A stretch of DNA of 7,300 nt, from NCBI GenBank assembly GCA_046153985.1, contig JBJXFD010000102.1:1-7300 (forward strand), given 5' to 3'. Made by a program: the position numbers and the translations under genes. Below the pieces are notes generated by a model. That model saw nothing but the letters and a program-made list of their open reading frames with translations, had not been told where the DNA came from and did no database searches. Source of the DNA: JABWAJ01 sp046153985. Lineage in GTDB: Bacteria > Bacteroidota > Bacteroidia > Chitinophagales > Saprospiraceae. Positions 1-6,102 of this stretch are shown piece after piece. Within the stretch, counting starts at the first letter, position 1, and every line of letters begins with the position of its first letter.

Positions 1-196
1 CAATTGTTGCAAATAACAAGTCAAACGAAACCCAATGCCAACCGCATCTCGCCATTGTCCATTTTTCTCTTTTTTGGAAATTTTCGTCATTCCCTTCTGT
101 CGGTTCGTTTACTTTCAGTTCTTTGTCTCCCACAAAAGTGTGAAGAATAAAGGCTAAAAGTGTCAAGATGTTTGCTATCAAAATTGCTATGTCCAT
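1..196 (-). CDS. Small membrane protein of unknown function, N-terminal part only
   Basis: An open reading frame starts at the ATG at 196-194 and runs without a stop off the left edge of the window, giving 65 codons. Residues 3-22 are a strongly hydrophobic helix (ILIANILTLLAFILHTFV), then a charged loop of about 25 residues (GDKELKVNEPTEGNDENFQK), then the motif WTMARCGWHW followed by the start of a second hydrophobic segment (VSFDLLFATI). This reads as a small multi-pass inner-membrane protein; the Arg-Cys-Gly-Trp-His-Trp stretch at the second membrane segment is its most distinctive feature. I recognise no named family and assign no function. There is no Shine-Dalgarno sequence before the ATG, as is usual in Bacteroidota. 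A promoter-like repeat lies about 83 bases upstream (253-330). Coding is supported by the unbroken frame, the coherent membrane topology and a sensible start. Confidence 0.72.
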   Translation of the reverse strand, partial: MDIAILIANILTLLAFILHTFVGDKELKVNEPTEGNDENFQKREKWTMARCGWHWVSFDLLFATI

Positions 197-252
197 ATTT
201 TCTATTTTTCTTTCTATTTAGGTTGTCGTTTTACAATGCCCGCTAACTCTTG

Positions 253-330
253 AATATGCGTACTTTTTGAACGCTTGAGCAAAAGTAAAGAAAATACCTA
301 AATCCTGCAATAAGCCAACTGTTTAAGGAT
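253..330 (-). promoter_or_regulatory. Putative Bacteroidota promoter and leader, copy 1 of a repeat
   Basis: Read on the minus strand, TACTTTTG at 287-280 matches the Bacteroidota -7 consensus TAnnTTTG. A TTG at 310-308 lies 20 bases upstream, where the -33 element is expected. This would start transcription near 273, about 75 bases before the membrane protein's ATG. The same sequence, from the -33 region to about 25 bases past the predicted start, recurs upstream of the tail sheath gene (2962-3033). Inside it, TACTTTT (261-267) and AAAAGTA (281-287) form an inverted repeat with a 13-base spacer that could bind a regulator. The promoter role is inferred from consensus and position. Confidence 0.5.
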
Positions 331-385
331 TAACTCGTTGAAATTAAGTTATTTAAAAGACAAAAGCTTGTTTAAAAAAATCAGC

Positions 386-470
386 AACAATACAAAATGC
401 GCAAGACCAGTTGTCGCTCCCTGCCTTGAATAACAATACAAAATACGAACCTTGTCTGCAACTCCCTTTT
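386..470. repeat. Imperfect direct repeat, two units 46 bp apart
   Basis: AACAATACAAAATGCG at 386-401 recurs as AACAATACAAAATACG at 432-447. The following bases are loosely similar as well: each unit has GTTGTC- or GTCTGC-like bases leading into a CTCCCT motif (near 416-421 and 461-466). It may be an old tandem duplication or a pair of binding sites ahead of the regulator remnant. Confidence 0.4.
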
Positions 471-558
471 AGCTATAGCCGCCAACAATCCCCACCAGAA
501 ACTGCCCAGGAAAAAAACCTTCGCCAGAACAGAAGCACCCAATCCTTGTTTGGTCGTT

Positions 559-978
559 ATGCAAAGCATCAAACCGTTCCTCCAACACTACACCACCCTG
601 CCCGAAAGCGACTGGCAGGCCATCGCTGCTTGTTTTTCGGAGCGGGTATTGCCCAAAGGCGCGTTATTGCTGGAAGAAGGTAAAATTTGCAAACACCTCT
701 ATTTCATTGAAAGCGGGTTGTTGCGTTTTTTTGTCTGGAAAGACGGCGCCGACATCACCAAGTTTTTCACAGAAGCGCCGTATTTGTTCACCTCTCAGCA
801 AAGTTTTACCAACCTTACGCCTGCCCGCGAAAGCATCGAAGCGCTGGAAGACAGCCTGCTTTGGCAAATGTCCTACGAAGACGCCAACCGGCTGCTGGCG
901 CTCCCATCCTGGAATACTTTCGTCCGCAAACTCATCCAGTAGGTGCAGTACCTGACGGAAGAAATCCTTTTACCATGA
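559..978 (+). pseudogene. Crp/Fnr-family regulator remnant: cNMP-binding domain only, DNA-binding domain lost
   Basis: The frame from ATG 559 encodes 127 residues up to TAG 940-942. An in-frame TTG at 550 is a less likely start. The protein shows the cyclic-nucleotide-binding beta-roll of the Crp/Fnr superfamily: LLLEEGKICKHLYFIESGLLRFFVWKDG, split here as LLLEEGKICKHLYFIESG and LLRFFVWKDG, then FFTEAPYLFTSQQSF and the SIEALEDSLLWQMSYEDANRL segment. After the TAG the same frame continues for 11 codons (VQYLTEEILLP) to a TGA at 976-978. LIQ-stop-VQYLTEEILL looks like the start of the long dimerisation helix of this family, so the TAG is probably a nonsense mutation (for example from GAG). Family members are usually about 190-230 residues and end in a helix-turn-helix, which is absent. 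The remnant cannot bind DNA as a normal Crp protein. It could still be translated as a stand-alone sensor domain, so a short functional CDS (559-942) is the alternative reading. The last TGA overlaps the next gene's ATG. Confidence 0.7.
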
Positions 979-1415
979 TGGCCGCACAAGCACAGGAAAG
1001 CAATTACCACTTCAGCCACACCGAAATCACCTCGGCGTCCGCAGCTCGAATCTGGCAGGTTTGGACCGATGTTCCAAACTGGAAACAATGGGATAAAGGA
1101 CTGAAAGAAGCGATGCTGGAGGGCGAATTTGCCATCGGCGCAAAAGGAAAACTCATTCCCGACAAGGGGCCAAAATCGAAGTTCGTGGTCACGGAATTGA
1201 AGCCGTGGGAATCCTATACCTTCAAAACGCGCATCCCCTTCGGCTGGCTGATCATCAAGCGCTATTTGACGAATAAAGACGGAGTGACCCGGTTCACCCA
1301 CGAGGTGGAATTTACCGGCATGCTGAAAAAGATTTTGGGTAAAAATCCCGGTGAACGTTACCGCGCCATGTTGCCGGAAGTGATGCAAGCGATTGCCGCG
1401 TTGGCGGAAAAATAA
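975..1415 (+). CDS. SRPBCC (START/Bet v 1-like) family protein
   Basis: The protein has 146 residues from ATG 975; an adjacent ATG at 978 is equally possible. It opens with HFSHTEITSASAARIWQVWTDVPNWKQWD, read here as HFSHTEITSASAARIWQV then WTDVPNWKQWD. This is the first strand, helix and Trp-x-x-Trp turn typical of the polyketide cyclase/dehydrase-like SRPBCC fold. Later strands follow: GAKGKLIPDKGPKSKFVVTE, then ESYTFKTRIPFGWLII, then TRFTHEVEFTG. The C-terminal helix (RYRAMLPEVMQAIAALAEK) closes the hydrophobic cavity. Proteins of this fold bind lipids or other hydrophobic small molecules; the ligand and reaction here are unknown. The frame is open upstream to 861, but that part lies over the regulator remnant and is not SRPBCC-like, so it is excluded. 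The ATG overlaps the remnant's last stop (ATGA), so translation may be coupled to it. It converges on the tail sheath gene. Confidence 0.85.
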   Translation: MMAAQAQESNYHFSHTEITSASAARIWQVWTDVPNWKQWDKGLKEAMLEGEFAIGAKGKLIPDKGPKSKFVVTELKPWESYTFKTRIPFGWLIIKRYLTNKDGVTRFTHEVEFTGMLKKILGKNPGERYRAMLPEVMQAIAALAEK

Positions 1416-1423
1416 TCCGCTCG

Positions 1424-1470
1424 CGCGATGGCTCCGCCTCGCGTGTCCTATTTGGCGGGTTCCGCCCGCC
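1424..1470. terminator. GC-rich hairpins between convergent genes, possible weak bidirectional terminator
   Basis: Two hairpins fill the 55-base gap between the SRPBCC stop and the sheath stop. CGCGA (1424-1428) pairs with TCGCG (1439-1443). GGCGGG (1454-1459) pairs with CCCGCC (1465-1470) around a five-base loop. The location suits transcription termination from both sides. Neither strand has a T-run after the stem, so classic intrinsic termination is doubtful; a REP-like extragenic palindrome is an alternative. Confidence 0.35.
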
Positions 1471-2925
1471 TCACGACCTCGCCATCTCCTGCTCCAGCGT
1501 AATGACGATAAACTCCGCCGGCTGCGTTATGGCAACCAGCAGCGTTACCCGGAGGTAGCCGTCTAAAACATCCTGCTCCGTCATGGTCGAACCAATGCCG
1601 ATCTGCACGGAATAAGCATCTCCCGGCGAGGCGCCCTGCAAACCGCCGGCCTGCCAGACGGTGTTCAGGAAGTTTTCCAGTATTCCTTTTATCGCAGCCC
1701 AGGTAAAGGGCTCATTGGGTTGAAATACATAAGCTTTTACCGCCAATTGAGCGCTTTGTTCGATCATGGTGACCGTTCTGCGTACGCTGATATAGCGCCA
1801 GTCCTGGCTGTTGCCGTCCAAGGTGCGGGCGCCCCAGACTAAGATGCCGCGCCCGGCAAAAGACCGAAAGGCGTTGATGGATTTGCCGCCGATGGCATCC
1901 ACATTCAAGCCGCTCTGTTCGTCGTCGCTGAGCAACTTCGTGAGGCCACTGACGCCGATGGGCGCAACATTGGCTGGCGCCTGCCAAACGCCGACTTGTG
2001 CGTCTGTCAGCGTATAAATGCCAGCCACAACGCCACTGGGCGGCAGCACATTCATTTGTTCCTGAATGATGGCTAAGATTTGTTTTTGCGTTGCCGGATC
2101 CTTGAGCGGGGTGGTATCGCCCTGAACATTGGCCACAGTAACCTGGTCCGCCGTAAAGACGGTCGTTTTCAGGAACGGGTAATAAGCGGCGCCGTAGCTT
2201 AACCCATTGGTTCCGGTATTTTCGCGGAAGGTTTGAATGTCCTGTTCCCATAGCACCGGATCGGGATTCCGGGCGCCGATCACATCAAAAATGGCCATCG
2301 CCGTTTGCATTTCTTCACATAGGAGCAGCGCCGTTTCCATCAGCGTGCCGTTTTCAGCGACCGTAAGCAGCGTCGCTTCCGGGAAGACGTACATCGTTAC
2401 GGATGTTTCCATTTTCAGGCTTTCAAGCCCTTGTTGCAATTCCGCTAATTTGACATTCGGGTTGACCAACGGGGCGCCCGGCTGGATGGGGGCTTTGGAG
2501 GGCGGGCCGTATGTGCCCACCGATACGACATAAGCTTTCTGGCCGCCATTTTCAAAAAACAACAGGAGGCTGGCGTACAAATACCAGACGGTAGCCGGGT
2601 CGGGTTCGATGGCGTAGAGGACGCCGTTCAGGGGATAGGATTGCCCTTTGTCCGGCGCTTTTTTTAATTGGGTCAGGTAATATTCCGGCACATACTGCGG
2701 CGACATTTTTCCGGTTCCGGGATTAGCCGGGTAGCCAAAGTAGTATAAAAAATCGCCCATGCTGGTGATCAACAACGGCTCGAACAATTTTGCACCCGCT
2801 TTTTGGTTCACCTGTGGCGTGTAGCCAATGAAGGCTGGGACGGCGGTTTCAACCTGCACGACCGAGTTGGGAAAAGCAGACTGTTCCTGGATGTAAACGC
2901 CGGGAGTGGTGCCGTTTAAAGGCAT
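1471..2925 (-). CDS. Contractile tail sheath protein of phage/eCIS type, solitary
   Basis: This 484-residue protein is the contractile sheath subunit that surrounds the inner tube in phage tails, R-type pyocins and extracellular contractile injection systems (eCIS). Visible signature segments, in order: GVYIQE (9-14) and AFIGYT (31-36), which start the conserved N-terminal domain; FFENGGQKAYVVSVG (123-137); GLSYGAAYYPFL (241-252); PPSGVVAGIY (295-304); VWQAPANVAPIGVSGLT (313-329); and INAFRSFAGRGILVWGARTL (350-369). The C-terminal domain follows with WRYISVRRTV (376-385), FLNTVWQAGGLQGASPGDAY (419-438), TMTEQDVLDG (447-456) and PAEFIVITLEQEM (469-481). All parts of the sheath core are present, so the gene appears intact. 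Length and ending resemble the sheaths of Bacteroidota eCIS/subtype-iv T6SS rather than the longer T4 gp18. The downstream neighbour is convergent and the upstream one is a separately terminated protease, so no tube, baseplate, spike or AAA+ gene accompanies it. A promoter-like repeat lies 63 bases upstream. Confidence 0.93.
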   Translation of the reverse strand: MPLNGTTPGVYIQEQSAFPNSVVQVETAVPAFIGYTPQVNQKAGAKLFEPLLITSMGDFLYYFGYPANPGTGKMSPQYVPEYYLTQLKKAPDKGQSYPLNGVLYAIEPDPATVWYLYASLLLFFENGGQKAYVVSVGTYGPPSKAPIQPGAPLVNPNVKLAELQQGLESLKMETSVTMYVFPEATLLTVAENGTLMETALLLCEEMQTAMAIFDVIGARNPDPVLWEQDIQTFRENTGTNGLSYGAAYYPFLKTTVFTADQVTVANVQGDTTPLKDPATQKQILAIIQEQMNVLPPSGVVAGIYTLTDAQVGVWQAPANVAPIGVSGLTKLLSDDEQSGLNVDAIGGKSINAFRSFAGRGILVWGARTLDGNSQDWRYISVRRTVTMIEQSAQLAVKAYVFQPNEPFTWAAIKGILENFLNTVWQAGGLQGASPGDAYSVQIGIGSTMTEQDVLDGYLRVTLLVAITQPAEFIVITLEQEMARS

Positions 2926-2961
2926 AGCAGTAGGTTTCTAATCAAGTCTTTCAATGGAGGA

Positions 2962-3033
2962 AATATGCGTACTTTCCGAGCACTCAAACAAAAGTAAAGA
3001 AAACATCTGAACCCTGAAATAAAGCGATTTAAA
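2962..3033 (-). promoter_or_regulatory. Putative sheath-gene promoter and leader, copy 2 of a repeat
   Basis: On the minus strand TACTTTTG at 2996-2989 fits the Bacteroidota -7 box. The -33 position, 20 bases upstream (3019-3017), reads TTT rather than TTG. The leader up to the sheath ATG would be about 55 bases. The block is clearly related to 253-330: both share ATATGCGTACTTT, then a variable GAGC/ACGC-type core, then CAAAAGTAAAGAAAA, then an AATCCTG/AACCCTG stretch. The arms TACTTT (2970-2975) and AAAAGTA (2990-2996) preserve the inverted repeat seen in copy 1. Conservation past the predicted start suggests a regulatory or RNA-level role beyond polymerase binding. Confidence 0.5.
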
Positions 3034-3038
3034 GGCTC

Positions 3039-3082
3039 AAAAAAGAACGGGCAGATCAATGCTTTCGCATCCATCTGCCCGT
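3039..3082 (-). terminator. Intrinsic terminator of the metalloprotease gene
   Basis: On the minus strand, ACGGGCAGAT (3082-3073) pairs perfectly with ATCTGCCCGT (3056-3047) over 10 bp. The loop contains a further ATGC-GAAA-GCAT mini-hairpin with a GNRA tetraloop. The stem is followed on the minus strand by TTCTTTTTT (3047-3039 region). It lies about 33 bases after the protease stop codon and ahead of the sheath promoter, so it should separate the two transcription units. Confidence 0.85.
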
Positions 3083-3114
3083 CTCTTTACCAAGTACCTT
3101 GATTCAAAGAAATA

Positions 3115-5703
3115 TTAATGTTTCACAAAACGCTGCGGCTGTAACGCTCCATTCACTTCGATAAGGAGGTAATACAGACCAGGCGTTAGTTTAGAAATGT
3201 CAATGCGCTGCTGGTTGTTATCCAGTTTGATCTGACGTAATTGCTGGCCGGTAGCACTCATCACGCGGATAGACTGCATGTTAGCTGCGGAGTGAACATT
3301 CAGGATGTCCTGTGCAGGGTTCGGGAATATGCTTACGTCATTGCCTTCCAATTCCTTACCCGGGTCAATAGCACTCAGATCCACTGCTGGGGTGCTGTAT
3401 TCCGTATTGCTGCCTTCTACTTCTCCAATAGATACCACGGTGCCTCCTTCTACGAGTGCTCCGCTATTAGCCGTAACAGTCACCGCATCAATGTAAATGA
3501 GGTCGCTGTTATCACTGGCATCACACTGGAAACGAATTTGCGAGTTGCTGGCAAAATTATACTGAGCACTGCTCAAACTTACCGTAGCTACGTAGAAGGT
3601 GTTGTTGTTAAAGCTGGTTCCTCTGGCATAAGTGGCTACAGTGGTCCAGGTAGAGCCATTGTAGAACCGCACCCAAAAATCTTCACCAGTCTCCATGCTG
3701 GCGGCGTAGAAGTGGAATTCGATATCAATTGAACTGTAACCAGACAGGTTCAACACAGGAGAAGTCATTGCCGAAATGGTACCAGAGTTATCCCGAATGT
3801 AGATAGAATAACTTCCCTCATAAGAGCGGGTGCCTGAATAACGGGCACAATCATCACCGCCATCCGCCCAGCCGTCCCAGCCAGTCTCGAAGTAGGAACC
3901 AAGGAGTACCGTACTTCCACCACAAGGTGCACAATCAGGGCCACCGCAGTCTACGCCCGTCTCGTTACCGTTTTGAATCCCATCGGTACAAGTAGGAGGA
4001 GGAGGGCCGCCTACACAGAAGTTGGTGGTTGCACTAGATCCGAAAGTACTGCCGGAAGCTTCCGTTCCATCACTGGAAGTAACGGTATAGCTACCGTTGC
4101 CGTAAGCACAGCAGATACCGTCACCGTAAGTGTCAGAAATCGTAAAGTCATAGCAACCGTCTACCAAACAGATATTTTCTACTACCGTAGAGCCATCAGG
4201 CTGTGAACCATAAGTACCACCAGAAGCCACTACAGAACCTCCGGCGTTTCTGATGGTCCAGCTTGTTTCTTCAGGGTAGTTATCCAAAGTGATGGTTACA
4301 GTCACCAGGTTATCGTTACAAGGCCCGGCACAAGGTGCACAGACGGAACCTCCGCAGTCCACACCCGTTTCGTTACCGTTCTGGATGCCGTCAGTACAAG
4401 TAGGACCAGCTACCCCACAAGTAGCAGACAAACAGCCTGCATTGGTTACCGTATTGCGGATAACATTACCTGGCTGAGGGCCAAAACCTTGCGTAAAGTC
4501 AATTCCCGTAGTGAGGTGACAGTAACTCATAATGGTACCGCCGCCGGAAGGGCTGCCTGGCAAAGCACAGCTACCTTCCACACCACCTGCACAACCATCA
4601 ATAGCCGTACCGTTGCCATTCCATACACAAGCGTGGGTGTGGCGCGAGCCGATCAGGTGCCCCATCTCGTGGGTTACTACCATCACGGTGAATGAGTAAA
4701 CAGGTACGTTGCTGTAAGTAGCATCAATGCTGCTAAAACACTTGGAGAGATCCGGGTTAGCATTACAAATACCTGCAAAACCGGCGGCAATACCACCACT
4801 GGCCTGATAAGATACCAGGTGGCTCAAATCACCATTGAAAGCACCTGTGTTAGCCTGGTAAGAACTCAGCATCGCGCTGGAGCTGGTGCCAGAATAAGGA
4901 GCAGGCGTGTTCCAGGCTTTGATTTCAGAAATGCCCATTTCCAGGCTTTCATTCGCGTAGAGGGTGATGGCTTGGTTGAACACCCCCGTCACATAGTTGG
5001 TCGCACCAACTACTCCACCTTTATTCGTCACAATATCATCGTCAATTTCGATGTATACCCGAATACAATCACCCGTTGTCCTGGCTTGGGTGTACTCCAG
5101 ATCGCTGGCCCTGTACACTTCTCCATCATCAGGCGTAGCACAGTCTAAATCCTGTGGTTGCCGGAAGGAGCGGTCATTGTAAATCACATGCTCCTTGTTA
5201 CGAGCCCCTTCAACGAGGCCGATTACATAATTGCCGTATTTTGTGGAGATCAAGCCGTGAATCTCATCGTCGAATACGCTAATAGCAACCAGGGCGGTGG
5301 GGTCACCATCCAACGTTCCTGCGTAGTAAAGGCCAGGTGTGTAATCTACGCTTCGCCCACTGCTGGTTGTAAGTATAAAACCATCCGAAAGTACCTTATT
5401 GGGAATCAGTGTAACAACAGCCTCTCCCTGGCCTGGCAGCGGAAAAGTAAGGCTTAGTACCTTTGGGCGCTCCTGTTGTAAATTGCGAATTGCTTCGCGA
5501 TCAAGTGTTACAATTAACCCTTCTGTAAGGACATTTGCAGGGATATCAAAATCTTTGAGATCCTGATCGGTAGCTGTAACAAGTACATAATCACTTATGT
5601 CGTGTTTAGTAACTGCTTTAGCTACCCGTTTGGCAACAGCTCCTTGTCCAAATGCCAGTACTGGCGCAAACAATAGCAATAGTAGATAGTGTGCGATTTT
5701 CAT
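3115..5703 (-). CDS. T9SS-secreted metzincin (M12B/reprolysin-like) zinc metalloprotease, multidomain
   Basis: An 862-residue exported protease. Residues 1-20 are a Sec signal peptide (MKIAHYLLLLLFAPVLAFGQ). Residues about 25-200 resemble an M12B propeptide, including GLYYAGTLDGDPTALVAISV (124-143); Cys188 in RQPQDLDCATPDDG could act as a cysteine switch (inference). The catalytic domain (about 213-425) has HEMGHLIGSRH (345-355), the metzincin HExxHxxGxxH site with zinc ligands His345, His349, His355 and base Glu346. Met392 in GGTIMSYCH is the Met-turn. Next comes TCTDGIQNGNETGVDCGG (435-452) plus a CAPC motif, then a Cys-rich beta domain (about 463-566, with CYDFTISDTYGDGICCAYG). A second copy of the same Cys-rich linker follows (571-594), then a MAM/jelly-roll-like domain (about 598-745). 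The end is a type A T9SS sorting domain (VSIFPNPAQDILNVHS to QRFVKH, 790-862) that directs secretion and cell-surface attachment or release. All key residues are present, so it is probably active on extracellular protein. It is transcribed alone: a terminator follows it and a 419-base gap precedes it. Confidence 0.93.
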   Translation of the reverse strand: MKIAHYLLLLLFAPVLAFGQGAVAKRVAKAVTKHDISDYVLVTATDQDLKDFDIPANVLTEGLIVTLDREAIRNLQQERPKVLSLTFPLPGQGEAVVTLIPNKVLSDGFILTTSSGRSVDYTPGLYYAGTLDGDPTALVAISVFDDEIHGLISTKYGNYVIGLVEGARNKEHVIYNDRSFRQPQDLDCATPDDGEVYRASDLEYTQARTTGDCIRVYIEIDDDIVTNKGGVVGATNYVTGVFNQAITLYANESLEMGISEIKAWNTPAPYSGTSSSAMLSSYQANTGAFNGDLSHLVSYQASGGIAAGFAGICNANPDLSKCFSSIDATYSNVPVYSFTVMVVTHEMGHLIGSRHTHACVWNGNGTAIDGCAGGVEGSCALPGSPSGGGTIMSYCHLTTGIDFTQGFGPQPGNVIRNTVTNAGCLSATCGVAGPTCTDGIQNGNETGVDCGGSVCAPCAGPCNDNLVTVTITLDNYPEETSWTIRNAGGSVVASGGTYGSQPDGSTVVENICLVDGCYDFTISDTYGDGICCAYGNGSYTVTSSDGTEASGSTFGSSATTNFCVGGPPPPTCTDGIQNGNETGVDCGGPDCAPCGGSTVLLGSYFETGWDGWADGGDDCARYSGTRSYEGSYSIYIRDNSGTISAMTSPVLNLSGYSSIDIEFHFYAASMETGEDFWVRFYNGSTWTTVATYARGTSFNNNTFYVATVSLSSAQYNFASNSQIRFQCDASDNSDLIYIDAVTVTANSGALVEGGTVVSIGEVEGSNTEYSTPAVDLSAIDPGKELEGNDVSIFPNPAQDILNVHSAANMQSIRVMSATGQQLRQIKLDNNQQRIDISKLTPGLYYLLIEVNGALQPQRFVKH
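3923..3996 (-). repeat. Intragenic repeat B in the protease gene (Cys-rich linker)
   Basis: This 74-base segment encodes the second copy of TCTDGIQNGNETGVDCGG plus the following Cys-x-x-Cys. It aligns without gaps to 4331-4404, with about a dozen mostly silent differences. The 18-residue core is identical in protein despite the DNA differences, so the sequence is under selection rather than newly duplicated. Confidence 0.85.
4331..4404 (-). repeat. Intragenic repeat A in the protease gene (Cys-rich linker)
   Basis: First copy (in protein order) of the linker motif, located between the catalytic domain and the first beta domain. The motif CTDGIQNGNETGVDCGG-x-x-CAPC occurs as an interdomain linker in many secreted Bacteroidota proteins; here the two copies bracket the beta domain at residues 463-566. 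Confidence 0.85.
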
Positions 5704-5812
5704 ACTAGAAAGTTAAGATGATGAATAATAATAGCACTGTGATCTACCTCTTCAGGTAAACCCATTCTTAAACCAGAGTAAATTATTGTTTTAAAAAAGC
5801 GTGTTATCTCTG

Positions 5813-5843
5813 AGAGCATGTTCGGGAATCCCAAACATGCTCT
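5813..5843. other. Strong hairpin about 110 bases upstream of the protease start
   Basis: AGAGCATGTT (5813-5822) pairs perfectly with AACATGCTCT (5834-5843). After one mismatch, GGG (5824-5826) pairs with CCC (5830-5832) around an AAT triloop. On the minus strand the hairpin is followed, some 12 bases later, by a six-T run (5796-5791 region). It could be a terminator, an operator for the protease promoter, or a structure in the protease leader RNA. Confidence 0.6.
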
Positions 5844-6038
5844 AATGCAATTTCTCAATATTGGATCACAAGATATCTTTTTTTTTATTTATTCGCACTA
5901 AATAGATGTTTTTAATTTAAAATTTTTTTTTTTTAAACTTACGACATTTTTAATATTGTAAAACCAACAATAAGCAGTATTGATAAAGAATCCACTTCGC
6001 ATTGCCTAAGAAAACCTGACCGTCTAAAACGAAATCGC

Positions 6039-6067
6039 CCCGAATCTTGCCAAATGGAAGATTCGGG
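6039..6067 (-). terminator. Probable terminator of the toxin-antitoxin/exported protein operon
   Basis: CCCGAATCTT (6039-6048) and AAGATTCGGG (6058-6067) form a perfect 10-bp stem with a nine-base loop, 56 bases after the stop codon at 6123. On the minus strand the stem is followed by a moderately T-rich stretch (GCGATTTCGTTTTAG). The weak T tail makes this a likely but not certain intrinsic terminator. Confidence 0.6.
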
Positions 6068-6102
6068 TCTGCTTGCCCGCATCTATTATTGATAATGTGA
6101 CC

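Larger units (their letters stand above)
197..558. other. Non-coding AT-rich region between divergent genes
   Basis: This stretch separates the minus-strand membrane protein from the plus-strand regulator remnant. It holds a promoter-like repeat (253-330) and an imperfect direct repeat (386-470). Short open frames exist on both strands between 381 and 683, but none has a convincing protein pattern. No tRNA or clear terminator is visible. No plus-strand promoter for the regulator remnant could be identified with confidence. Confidence 0.5.

Noticed and set aside
381..572. Minus-strand hydrophobic 63-residue frame
   Set aside because: It has a hydrophobic run but overlaps the start of the regulator and the direct repeat, and shows no family signature or plausible promoter.
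861..974. Longer N-terminus for the SRPBCC protein starting at 861
   Set aside because: This part is the regulator remnant read in another frame and has no SRPBCC-like features; the fold begins just after the ATGs at 975/978.
873..1388. Minus-strand open frame of 171 residues
   Set aside because: It lies antisense to the regulator and SRPBCC genes and has no recognisable domain pattern; it is a by-product of GC-rich coding sequence.
1712..2251. Minus-strand frame of 179 residues inside the sheath gene
   Set aside because: It is an arginine- and glycine-rich out-of-frame reading of the sheath gene, which itself is complete and well conserved.
253..3033. The two related 70-bp blocks as terminal repeats of a mobile element carrying the regulator, SRPBCC and sheath genes
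   Set aside because: The copies are in direct orientation, clearly diverged, and no transposase, integrase or target-site duplication is seen; a shared promoter explains them better, though an old recombination event cannot be excluded.
3241..5457. Several plus-strand frames of 60-163 residues across the protease gene
   Set aside because: All are antisense to an intact metzincin gene with complete active site and sorting domain.
5879..5940. Long T- and A-rich runs as a replication origin or phase-variable tract
   Set aside because: There are no DnaA-box clusters or iterons, and the runs lie far from any start codon, so AT-rich intergenic drift is enough to explain them.
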